64,000 nucleotides of DNA. It comes from Deltaproteobacteria bacterium (GTDB lineage Bacteria; Myxococcota_A; Polyangia; GCA-2747355; JADLHG01). Shown here one piece after another: positions 56,800 to 64,000 of the stretch; position 1 is the first letter of the stretch, and the number at the start of each line of letters is the position of its first letter. Under the pieces are notes generated by a model. It made no database searches. It was not told the origin of the DNA and was given only the letters and a program-made list of their open reading frames with translations. The DNA lies in the NCBI GenBank assembly GCA_020848905.1, contig JADLHG010000004.1, forward strand, positions 1 to 64,000, written 5' to 3'. The position numbers and the translations under genes are program-made.

Positions 56800-58632
56800 T
56801 TGCCCGAGAGCTTCGGAAAGTACACGCTCACCGAGCCCCTAGCCCACGGGGGGATGGCCGAGGTGTTCCTCGCGCAGGTTCATGGCGAGGCGGGTTTCGT
56901 CAAGCCGGTGGTCATCAAGCGCCTGCACGCGCACTTCAGCGAGGACCGCGAGTTCGTGGCGATGCTCCTCGACGAGGCGCGCATCACCGCGCAGCTCACG
57001 CATTCGAACATCTGCCAGGTCTTCGACCTCGGGAAGGTGAACGGCTCGTACTACCTGGCCCTGGAGTACATCGCCGGGCAGGACCTGAGGAACCTGCAGG
57101 ACGAGCTGATAGACCAGCGCCAGCCCTTCCCCGTGGAGGCCGCGCTCTACGTCGCCTGCGAGATGCTGGCCGGGCTCGACTACGCCCACCGCAAGGAGGA
57201 CGCCCAGGGACGCCCCCTCGGGATCGTGCACCGCGACGTGAGTCCCCAGAACGTGCTCGTGAGCTACGAGGGCGAGGTCAAGGTCATCGACTTCGGCATT
57301 GCCAAGGCGCAGACGCGGGCCGTGAAGACCCAGGCCGGGGTGATCAAGGGGAAGTTCCGCTACATGTCGCCGGAGCAGGCCTCCGGCGAGGCGATGGACC
57401 ACCGGACCGACATCTTCGCTGCCGGGGTCGTGCTCTACGAGCTGTTACGCGGCGAGCCGCACTCCGTCGAGGCCTCGGACACCGAGGTGCTGCGTCGCAT
57501 GCGCGACGCGGACTTCGAGCCGCTCCGGAACACGCGCGACGACCTGCCCGAGACGCTCTACCGGATCGTGGACAAGGCGCTCTCCCGGCGGCGGGAACGA
57601 CGCTTCGCGAGCGCGGCTGCCTTCCGGCAGGCGTTGACGCAGTGTATGCAGCAGAGCGGCATGCTCTTCGGGCGGTCGGAGCTGGCGGAGCTCATGCGTC
57701 GCGTGTTTCCCCCAGAGCGCCGGCGGGGGGCGGGGGGAGGAAGCGGCGTGGCGCCGGAGAGCCCGCCGCACGATCCCTCGGGACGCGTCTCGGGCGACGG
57801 CAAGGCGCGCCGTGAGCGCACCGAGTTCGTCGACGAGGACCCGCTCGACGTGGGCAGCGTCCCCGAGCAGCGCGCCGGCCGGTCGGAGCCGCCGCGAGCG
57901 CAGCGCGAACGGGACCGGGAGCGGGAGCGGGACCGGGAGGACGGCGAGCTAGCGTACGCACGGACCAGTCAGTCGTCGCCTCGCCGGCGCGCGCCGCGAC
58001 CCGCCGCCACGGCCGAGGACGAGCTCCCCATGACCAACGTCGCGCTCGGGCGCGACCTGGACGACGCCACCGCGTCCGACCCCGGCCTGATGACCTCCGC
58101 CTACTGGTCCGAACCACGCGCGGACGCGGACGAGGAGGAGGACGAGGAGGACGGCCTCCGTCCGACGGTGGCGCGCTCTCGCCCCCAGGTCCCTCTCGCC
58201 GCGCGGGCGGGGTCGGCGCCGCGGTCCTCGAGAAGCCGCCCCCCGAGCAGCCGGCGGGAGGCGGTTTCACGGGGCGAGGAGCCCCCGCGGCGGGAGCCGC
58301 GACGTGGAGCGAGCCCCCGTGAGGTCGGCGACGGCGGAGCCGCGGCGGTCTTCCGAGACGCGGTGGCGCGCGGTGAGCGCGGCTCGAGGCGCAGCGTGGA
58401 GCTGTCGGAGGAGCATCCCATCGAGACGGCGCGGTCGATGGAGCTCGAGAGTCCCGTGGCGTACTCGCCCGTGCGACGCAGCCGCACGGCGAGCCGAGTC
58501 ATCGGCCTCGTGATCCTGCTGGCGCTCGTCGCGGGGCTCGGGCTGGCCGTGGCGCTCGTCCTCGGGTGGCTCGACGCTCCCCCGGACCCGCCGATCTTCC
58601 GCCCCGGGGGGGGGACCGAGGTCGGCCGATGA
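56800..58632 (+). CDS. Ser/Thr protein kinase with long charged linker and C-terminal anchor
   Basis: 610 residues from a TTG at 56800 with GGAG nine bases before it; no ATG is suitable. The kinase domain (about 7-290) has PLAHGGMAEVFLAQV, VVIKRLHAHF, IVHRDVSPQNVLVS, VIDFGIAKAQTRA and GKFRYMSPEQASGE; the HRDVSPQN loop is typical of myxobacterial kinases. Residues about 310-575 are disordered and very charged (DRERERDRED, DADEEEDEEDG). One membrane segment (about 577-600) follows. It overlaps the RluA-type gene by 4 nt. Confidence 0.9.
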   Translation: MPESFGKYTLTEPLAHGGMAEVFLAQVHGEAGFVKPVVIKRLHAHFSEDREFVAMLLDEARITAQLTHSNICQVFDLGKVNGSYYLALEYIAGQDLRNLQDELIDQRQPFPVEAALYVACEMLAGLDYAHRKEDAQGRPLGIVHRDVSPQNVLVSYEGEVKVIDFGIAKAQTRAVKTQAGVIKGKFRYMSPEQASGEAMDHRTDIFAAGVVLYELLRGEPHSVEASDTEVLRRMRDADFEPLRNTRDDLPETLYRIVDKALSRRRERRFASAAAFRQALTQCMQQSGMLFGRSELAELMRRVFPPERRRGAGGGSGVAPESPPHDPSGRVSGDGKARRERTEFVDEDPLDVGSVPEQRAGRSEPPRAQRERDRERERDREDGELAYARTSQSSPRRRAPRPAATAEDELPMTNVALGRDLDDATASDPGLMTSAYWSEPRADADEEEDEEDGLRPTVARSRPQVPLAARAGSAPRSSRSRPPSSRREAVSRGEEPPRREPRRGASPREVGDGGAAAVFRDAVARGERGSRRSVELSEEHPIETARSMELESPVAYSPVRRSRTASRVIGLVILLALVAGLGLAVALVLGWLDAPPDPPIFRPGGGTEVGR

Positions 58633-59654
58633 CCGAGGAGGGCGCGTCGCGGGAGCTCATTCACCTGCACTTCAAGGTAGGCCCCGAGCATCACCGCTGG
58701 CGCCTCGATCGCTTCATCGGGGCTCGCATCCCGCGCCTCTCGCGCCATCGCATCCAGACCATGATTCGCTCCCAGCCGGGCCTCGGCGGCCCCTCCTTGC
58801 GGCCGTCGCTTCGCGTGCGCGAGGGGCAGACGCTGGTGCTCCTGCGGCCGGCGCCCGTCGAGCCGTCGGTCCCCCGGCAGTTCACGGTGCTCGCCGAGGA
58901 CGAACAGCTCCTGCTCATCGCCAAGCCTGCGGGGCTGCCGGTGCACGCGACGGCCCGCTTCCATCGGAACACCCTGACGGCGATCCTCCGAGAGCGCTAC
59001 GCCGCGGGGGGGCGCATCCCGCGTATCTGTCACCGTCTGGATCGCGAGACCTCGGGCCTCATGATCCTGGCGCGGACGGTCGAGGCCGAGGTGCGACTCA
59101 AGCGTGCCTTTCTAGAACGGAGAGTCCAAAAACGCTACCTGGCGATCGTCGCCGGGCAGCCGGAGCCCGAGGGGGTGATCGACCTGCCGCTCGGCCCCGA
59201 CGACGAGACGGGGATCCGCGTGCGGCGGTCGGTGCGGGGAGATGGACAGCCGGCGCGGACGCGCTATCGCGTGCTCGAACGTCGCGGCGCCTTCGCCCTG
59301 GTGGAGGCGCGGCCCGAAACCGGCCGGCAGCACCAGATCCGCGTACATCTGGCGGCCATCGGGCACTCCGTGGTGGGGGACAAGCTCTACGGCGCGGACC
59401 CCTACGCGCTCCTCGAATACGCGGATCACGGCTGGACCGAGGCGCTGGCCGAGCGGCTGCTCCTCCCGCGCCACGCCTTGCACGCCTTCGGGGCCGACTT
59501 CGAGGACCCCGCCACGGGCGAGCCGCGCCGCGTCGAGTGCCCGATGCCTGAGGACCTGGTCGACTTCTGGAGAGGGGCCGGTCTGCCGGAGGGATCGCAG
59601 CCCGGCGCCGCGGAGGCGCTCCGGAGCACGGCCATTATAGAAGCGTCGATCTAA
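58629..59654 (+). CDS. RluA-family pseudouridine synthase
   Basis: 341 residues from the ATG at 58629 (overlaps the kinase stop by 4 nt). An S4-like N-terminus (WRLDRFIGARIPRLSRHRIQ) precedes the catalytic domain with motif ICHRLDRETSGLMILAR (catalytic Asp in RLDR), KRYLAIVAGQPE and VEARPETGRQHQIRVHLAAIGH. It isomerises uridine in rRNA or tRNA; which site (RluC/D/TruC type) cannot be told. Coupling to a Ser/Thr kinase gene is unusual and may be only positional. Its last 4 nt overlap the convergent sppA gene. Confidence 0.9.
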   Translation: MTEEGASRELIHLHFKVGPEHHRWRLDRFIGARIPRLSRHRIQTMIRSQPGLGGPSLRPSLRVREGQTLVLLRPAPVEPSVPRQFTVLAEDEQLLLIAKPAGLPVHATARFHRNTLTAILRERYAAGGRIPRICHRLDRETSGLMILARTVEAEVRLKRAFLERRVQKRYLAIVAGQPEPEGVIDLPLGPDDETGIRVRRSVRGDGQPARTRYRVLERRGAFALVEARPETGRQHQIRVHLAAIGHSVVGDKLYGADPYALLEYADHGWTEALAERLLLPRHALHAFGADFEDPATGEPRRVECPMPEDLVDFWRGAGLPEGSQPGAAEALRSTAIIEASI

Positions 59655-62188
59655 TAGGAGAGGTCGAAGGGGAGGCGGGTCAGGGGCTCGTTGGCTTCGA
59701 CCCGCAGGAGCACCGCGGGGAGACCCCGCAGCAGCTGCGCCGCCACGCTGGGCAGGGGGAAGGCGGCCTCGCGACTCTCACTCCGGGAGAGGAGCCGGAG
59801 TGCCTTGCCGAGGAGCCCTTCCTTGACCCGGGGGAGTACCACGAGGCGGACCGGCCGTTCGGTCCCGAGGCCTACGCGCCGACGGGCTTCCTCGATGGCG
59901 TCGATGAGTCCACCGCGCGCGTCGACGAGACCCTCTCTCTGCGCCTGGCTTCCGGTCCATACGCGTCCCTTGCCGACGGCGTGCACGCGCGCAGCGGTGA
60001 CGCGCCGGCCCTGCGCGACCGCGGAGAGGAAGGCCCGGTAGTAGTACTGCAAGCGATCCAGGATGAAGCGCCGCTCCTCCTCGGTATAGGGGCGATCCAG
60101 GGCGTCCATGCGGGCGTGGAGGCCGCGGGAGAGGGTCTCCGTGCTCACGCCGAGCTTCCGCAGCAGGCCGCTCAGGTCGAACTTGCCGGTGAAGATGCCG
60201 ATCGATCCGGTGGTCGTCGCGGGCTGCGCGAAGATCCGGTCCCCGGCGCAGGCCGCGTAGTATCCCCCGGACGCGGCGATGTCCCCGAGGGACACGATCA
60301 CCGGCTTCACCTTGCGGGTCAGGCGCACCTCGCGCCAGATGCGGTCGCTCGCCATGGCAGAGCCGCCGGGGCTGTTGATGCGCAGGACGACGGCCTTGAT
60401 CGACGGCGCGCCGCGAGCCCAGGAGAGCGCCTCGACGATCGTTTCGTCGCCGACCAGGTCGCGGTCGATGAAGGGGATGTGCGCGCTCTTCCCGCGCACG
60501 ATGTCGCCCTCGAGCGCCACGATGGCGATGGCGGGACCGACGGGCCAGCGGTCCGGAGCCCGTCGGAGAGCGCCCCCCTCGACGGGGAGTGCGCCGGTGA
60601 GGCGGCGCAAGCGGAGCTTCACCTCGGTGGGGTCGAGCACCTCGTCTACCAGGCCGCTCGAGAGTGCGTGGGGCGGGATGAAGGGCCCCTGGTCGATGAG
60701 GCGCGTCAGCTTCGCCGGCGTGGTGCGGCGGTCGCGTGCGAGGTCCTGGATCAGCTGATGCCAGAGGTCGCTCAGGAAGGCCTCGCGCATCGCCCGCGCG
60801 GGCGGGGTCGAGGCGCGGTGGGTGAATTGCTCGGGCGCGCTCTTGTACTCGGCGATCTTCACGTACTGCGGCGAGACGCCGAGCCAGTCGAGGAGGCCGC
60901 GCAGGAAGAGCCCCTGCATGGCGAGCCCCTGGAGCTGAACGCCTCCGGCCGGGTCGAGCAGGATGCGATCCGTCGCGGCGGCGAGGTAGTATTCCTTCGC
61001 CGACGGGGCGCGAAGCACCGCGAACGAGCGCTTGCCGCGCTGCCGCAGGCGCGACACCCAGGCGCGGAGCTCCTGGGTCTGGGCCCACCCGGCCTGGAAA
61101 CCGTCGGGCTCGAGGCTTACCGCCACGACGTCGGGTCGCCGCTCGATCGCGTGGAGCAGCTCGACGAGCTCGACCCACTTGCGCTCGTCCAGGCGTCCCT
61201 TCAGCGGGATGCGGACCAGGTGCCGCGTGAGCTGGAGCAGGGGGGGCTGACGCGCGCTGTTCAGCTGCAGCGAGATCCCCGCGCCCTGGAAGGTGCCGCG
61301 CGCATCCTCGCCGGCGAGGACGCCGGGGCCGAGCGGCATCTGGCGGCCGAGGACGGTCGAGACGGCGAAGGCCATCCGCTCGAACTGGAACGAGAGCCCG
61401 ACGGTGGCGCGGAGGTCTAGCTGCGGCTCTCCGGTCCGGTAGAAGTCCCGTCTGAGGAGCTCGAGATGCGAGAAAAGCGCGAGCCCGCGAAGCGGCTCGG
61501 CCCAGACGCGCAGGTGCGGATCCGCGTCGCCGCGTCGCTCACCGATCTTGACCCCCAGTCCGAGTTCGAGGCGGCGCGTGGCGAGGGGGCGCAAGGCCAG
61601 CTCCACGTCGTATAGCCGCTGAAGCGGAAGGCTGTCGTATCGCGGGGTCGTGAGGTCGCGCACGGCAAAGCCCACGGCCGCCCATTCGAACGGGCGAAGG
61701 ACGAGCCCAAGGTCGAGAGTTGTGAGGCCGTCGAGCGCGCCGTCGCGGTCGGCGATGAAGGTGTGGAGCGTCATGCCGAGCGAGAGGTGGGGCACCGCGC
61801 TCCAGCCGAAGCCGAAGCTCAGCTTGACCGAATCGTCGTAGCCGACGGCGTCGGCGGGGCGCAGCCACTGGAGGCCAGCGCCGAGGACCACGGAGGGGAG
61901 GAAGGGGAGGCTCCCCGCGGCGAGGAGGGCGTCGCCGGTGCCACCGAGGCGGCCTCCGGACCGCAGCTCCGCGTGGCGCAAAAAAAGGCTCCAGCCGCGC
62001 AGCAGTCCGAGCGCGCCCGGGCTGGCCTCGAGGGCCGAGGCGTCGACGCTGCTCACGAGCGAGGGGGCGTCGAGCCGGATCCCGGTGGTCGGCGACTCGC
62101 CGGCGAGGGGCGTGAGGGGGCGGCGCTGGGCCCCGGCGGGAAGGGCGGCCGCAAGGAGAATTGCGATGGCGACGATGGTATGGCGCAT
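59651..62188 (-). CDS. sppA: SppA-type signal peptide peptidase fused to N-terminal barrel-like domain
   Basis: 845 residues, against about 618 for E. coli SppA. A signal peptide (about 1-20, ending LPAGA) is followed by about 290 residues of amphipathic beta pattern (SVVLGAGLQWLRP, SVKLSFGFGWSA, LELGLGVKIGER, LRATVGLSFQFERMAF), like an outer-membrane porin-type barrel. Then come two ClpP-fold halves. The catalytic pair is kept: Lys in VKIAEYKSAPEQF and Ser in SLGDIAASGGYYAA, with oxyanion-type NSPGGSAMASD. SppA degrades cleaved signal peptides; the fusion could place a Ser/Lys protease at the outer membrane instead. Confidence 0.85.
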   Translation of the reverse strand: MRHTIVAIAILLAAALPAGAQRRPLTPLAGESPTTGIRLDAPSLVSSVDASALEASPGALGLLRGWSLFLRHAELRSGGRLGGTGDALLAAGSLPFLPSVVLGAGLQWLRPADAVGYDDSVKLSFGFGWSAVPHLSLGMTLHTFIADRDGALDGLTTLDLGLVLRPFEWAAVGFAVRDLTTPRYDSLPLQRLYDVELALRPLATRRLELGLGVKIGERRGDADPHLRVWAEPLRGLALFSHLELLRRDFYRTGEPQLDLRATVGLSFQFERMAFAVSTVLGRQMPLGPGVLAGEDARGTFQGAGISLQLNSARQPPLLQLTRHLVRIPLKGRLDERKWVELVELLHAIERRPDVVAVSLEPDGFQAGWAQTQELRAWVSRLRQRGKRSFAVLRAPSAKEYYLAAATDRILLDPAGGVQLQGLAMQGLFLRGLLDWLGVSPQYVKIAEYKSAPEQFTHRASTPPARAMREAFLSDLWHQLIQDLARDRRTTPAKLTRLIDQGPFIPPHALSSGLVDEVLDPTEVKLRLRRLTGALPVEGGALRRAPDRWPVGPAIAIVALEGDIVRGKSAHIPFIDRDLVGDETIVEALSWARGAPSIKAVVLRINSPGGSAMASDRIWREVRLTRKVKPVIVSLGDIAASGGYYAACAGDRIFAQPATTTGSIGIFTGKFDLSGLLRKLGVSTETLSRGLHARMDALDRPYTEEERRFILDRLQYYYRAFLSAVAQGRRVTAARVHAVGKGRVWTGSQAQREGLVDARGGLIDAIEEARRRVGLGTERPVRLVVLPRVKEGLLGKALRLLSRSESREAAFPLPSVAAQLLRGLPAVLLRVEANEPLTRLPFDLSY

Positions 62189-62341
62189 GCGGAGTGCGTC
62201 AGGTTGTAGCCCCAGGGGTGGGCTTTGGCAAAGGGTTTGGGAAGGTCGGCGGCCCGCTACCGCCGCTTGTCAGGGGGACCGAGTCGGGGCTAGAACAGCG
62301 AGTGCTCTAGGTTCACGCCGATGCTTGCACCGAGGAATGCC

Positions 62342-63385
62342 ATGTCGAGAACGCTTGTCGCACTGGGAGTGCTCCTTGTGGTCGGCCGCGCCGAGGCGCA
62401 GATGACCGTCGACGGGGTCGTCGAGGCCGGCTACGGGCAGGCTCTGGCCACCGACCCGATGGGAGACAACGCGGACGCGGCGATGGACCTGCGCCAGCTC
62501 TTCGTGACGAACGACGCCACGTCGCTGTACCTAGCTTTCACCGTGCGGGGCGACCTCGGAGTGGACAAGTGGGGGAAGTACGTCGTCTACCTAGACACGA
62601 CGAACGATACGATGGGGGCGACGAAGGACCCCTGGCAGCGGTCGGTGGCCGTGAGCGACCCGCACAAGCCCGAGTACATGATCGCCACCTGGGTCGATCA
62701 GCCGCCGTACGGCGCGGCGCGTACGGAGCTCTGGCGCTGGAACGCCGGGACGTGGACCAAGCAGGGTCAGGTAGCGGAGGCGGCGCTGACGAGCGCGGCC
62801 GGAGGATCGATCATCGAATGGCGCATTCCCCTCGCGGACCTGGGGAGCCCGACCGCCCTGTGGCTGGAGGCGTGGTCCACGGGGAACGGCACCAAGGACA
62901 ATGCGAGGGATACGATCAATTCCCCCCCCGACGACTGGAACGGCAAGGCGGGCGACTGGGCCAGCCTGGCGACTCTGAAGTGCTCCACCCTGTACGCGGT
63001 GAAGGCCGGCGGGGACGGTGGGGCCGCGGACGGGGCGACGGTGGACGCGGGGGTCGCAGACGCCGGGCGGGACGGCGCGGGCGGTCGCGACGGGCGCGTG
63101 GCGGACGGTGGGGTGAAGCTGGATGGATCCACGGCCACCGACGGGGCGATGAAGCCGGATGGGCCCGCGGCGGGCGACGCGGGAGGCGATGCGGGTAAGC
63201 CGAGCGACGCGGCGCCGACGGTCGATGGGGGCGGGTTGCCGCGCAAGAAGGAAGGCTGCGGCTGCGCCACGGCCGAGGCGCCGGAGGTGTCTCTACTCGC
63301 GCTGGCGGCGCTCGCCTTGCTCGGGTGGAGGCGCGCGCGGGCTCAGCGCAGCCGCACCAGGGTGACCCCGTCGCCCCCCTCCTGA
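62342..63385 (+). CDS. MYXO-CTERM-like surface protein with CBM9-like domain
   Basis: 347 residues from the ATG at 62342, which has GAGGA five bases before it; an ATG at 62321 would add seven residues. A signal peptide (about 1-19, ending GRAEA) is followed by a beta-sandwich reminiscent of CBM9-type domains (DLRQLFVTNDATSLYLAFTV, GSIIEWRIPLADLGSP). A long Asp/Gly/Ala linker (DGGAADGATVDAG repeats) leads to a sorting tail: KKEGCGCATA, a membrane segment, then RRARAQRSR, the MYXO-CTERM pattern. The last 43 nt overlap the end of mutS2 on the other strand. Confidence 0.75.
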   Translation: MSRTLVALGVLLVVGRAEAQMTVDGVVEAGYGQALATDPMGDNADAAMDLRQLFVTNDATSLYLAFTVRGDLGVDKWGKYVVYLDTTNDTMGATKDPWQRSVAVSDPHKPEYMIATWVDQPPYGAARTELWRWNAGTWTKQGQVAEAALTSAAGGSIIEWRIPLADLGSPTALWLEAWSTGNGTKDNARDTINSPPDDWNGKAGDWASLATLKCSTLYAVKAGGDGGAADGATVDAGVADAGRDGAGGRDGRVADGGVKLDGSTATDGAMKPDGPAAGDAGGDAGKPSDAAPTVDGGGLPRKKEGCGCATAEAPEVSLLALAALALLGWRRARAQRSRTRVTPSPPS

Positions 63386-64000
63386 CGCGTACCCGCCCGA
63401 ACCTCCTCGACGGCATCGGAGGTGCCGAGGTGCGTGCGCAGCGCGGCCCGGAGCGCGCCGCTCCCTTGACCGTGGAGGAGGCGCAGTTGGTCGCGGCCCG
63501 CGAGCAGGACGTCGTCCACGAAGCGATCGACCGCCGCCAGCGCCTCGTCCACGCGCATGCCGCGCACGTCCAGGCTCGGGATGTCGGCCAGAGGGGTGGA
63601 CGCCTCCGGCCGCAGGGTCTCGGCGACGACGAGGCCCGCCGGCCTCCGGGGGGTGAGCGGCTTCGGCCCCGGCGCGGGAGGCGGGGCGAGGTGCACGTCG
63701 GCCAGGTCCACGAGCGAACGCAGGCCGCCGACTCGGACGGCCACCTTTCCCCGGCGAGGGAGTTCTAGAATCTCCGCTCGCTCTCCGAGGCGGGGGAGGA
63801 AGACCCGTTGACCGACCGTCAGCGCCTCTGACCGCACCGGCTCGCTCTGCGGAGGCGCGACGCGCGCCGGTTCGTGCCGAAGGAGCGTCTGCGCCGCCGC
63901 GCTGACCTGCTGGTCGAGAGACTTCAGCTGCTGCGCGGCGGCCGGTTGCTCGGGCGGGACCTGACGCAGCTGCGCACGCACCCGCTCCAGATCGCGCCGC
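63343..64000 (-). CDS. mutS2: MutS2 endonuclease, C-terminal part (5' end beyond the window)
   Basis: Partial: 218 codons plus an incomplete one at the edge; the frame stays open to position 64000. The visible part has a helical segment (QQLKSLDQQVSAAAQTLL), a KOW/SH3-like linker (ALTVGQRVFLPRLGERAEIL, VRVGGLRSLVDLADV) and the C-terminal Smr domain (PSLDVRGMRVDEALAAVDRF, LRLLHGQGSGALRAALR), the order found in MutS2. MutS2 acts in anti-recombination and ribosome rescue depending on the species. The ATPase domains are outside the window. Confidence 0.88.
   Translation of the reverse strand, partial: RRDLERVRAQLRQVPPEQPAAAQQLKSLDQQVSAAAQTLLRHEPARVAPPQSEPVRSEALTVGQRVFLPRLGERAEILELPRRGKVAVRVGGLRSLVDLADVHLAPPPAPGPKPLTPRRPAGLVVAETLRPEASTPLADIPSLDVRGMRVDEALAAVDRFVDDVLLAGRDQLRLLHGQGSGALRAALRTHLGTSDAVEEVRAGTRQEGGDGVTLVRLR

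Noticed and set aside
62916-63270. Repeat array in the Asp/Gly linker region of the MYXO-CTERM protein
   Set aside because: It is irregular low-complexity coding sequence, not a tandem DNA repeat or CRISPR.

Overview
The window is GC-rich bacterial chromosome. Several features point to a member of the Myxococcota or a close deltaproteobacterial relative, probably an aerobic heterotroph: a MYXO-CTERM-like tail, Cys-rich and MopE-like lipoproteins, Ser/Thr kinases with FHA and zinc-ribbon partners, a CxxxY-type CcmE, and a complete alternative complex III operon. I see no insertion sequence, prophage, CRISPR array, tRNA or rRNA.

Layout. 0.4-6 kb: a SCO1-type copper chaperone, a DUF420 membrane protein, a HExxH metalloprotease-like protein, then an aspartase-family protein and a tandem nitroreductase, both with apparent signal peptides. 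6-12 kb: an exported unknown, a Cys-rich lipoprotein with a gingipain/caspase-like His-Cys dyad, a large unknown (possibly ATP-grasp-like) and a GNAT protein. 12-18.4 kb: a tight five-gene operon (methyltransferase, alpha-oxoamine synthase, stand-alone adenylation enzyme, second alpha-oxoamine synthase, MFS exporter) that looks like a small uncharacterised biosynthetic cluster, preceded by a 22-bp-period direct repeat. 18.5-31 kb: respiration, with actABCDEF (alternative complex III) and, upstream on the same strand, heme A synthase, heme O synthase, an ABC exporter and a second SCO-like protein; most neighbours overlap by 1-4 nt. No cytochrome oxidase subunit gene is in the window.

31-38 kb: apaG, proline-catabolic pruA, a pair of unknowns whose motifs suggest a DHH-type phosphoesterase and a RelA/SpoT-like nucleotidyltransferase, then a HAD phosphatase and a CofD/YvcK-like protein. 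38-46 kb: envelope and lipoprotein genes, a soluble lytic transglycosylase, and a radical SAM protein resembling the archaeal tetraether lipid synthase family. 46-48 kb: selD read through an in-frame UGA (selenocysteine) with a SECIS-like hairpin, and ccmE with Cys replacing the heme-binding His. 48-58.6 kb: signalling (FHA histidine kinase-like protein, two Ser/Thr kinases, a response regulator with a DUF4388-like domain, an FHA sigma-54 activator) plus an acyl-CoA dehydrogenase behind a TetR-type palindrome. 58.6-64 kb: an RluA-type pseudouridine synthase, SppA fused to a barrel-like N-terminus, a MYXO-CTERM protein, and the 3' part of mutS2 running off the right edge.

The most notable items are the two-AOS biosynthetic operon, the Tes-like radical SAM enzyme, the selenocysteine-containing SelD, the RelA-like/DHH-like pair and the exported aspartase/nitroreductase pair.
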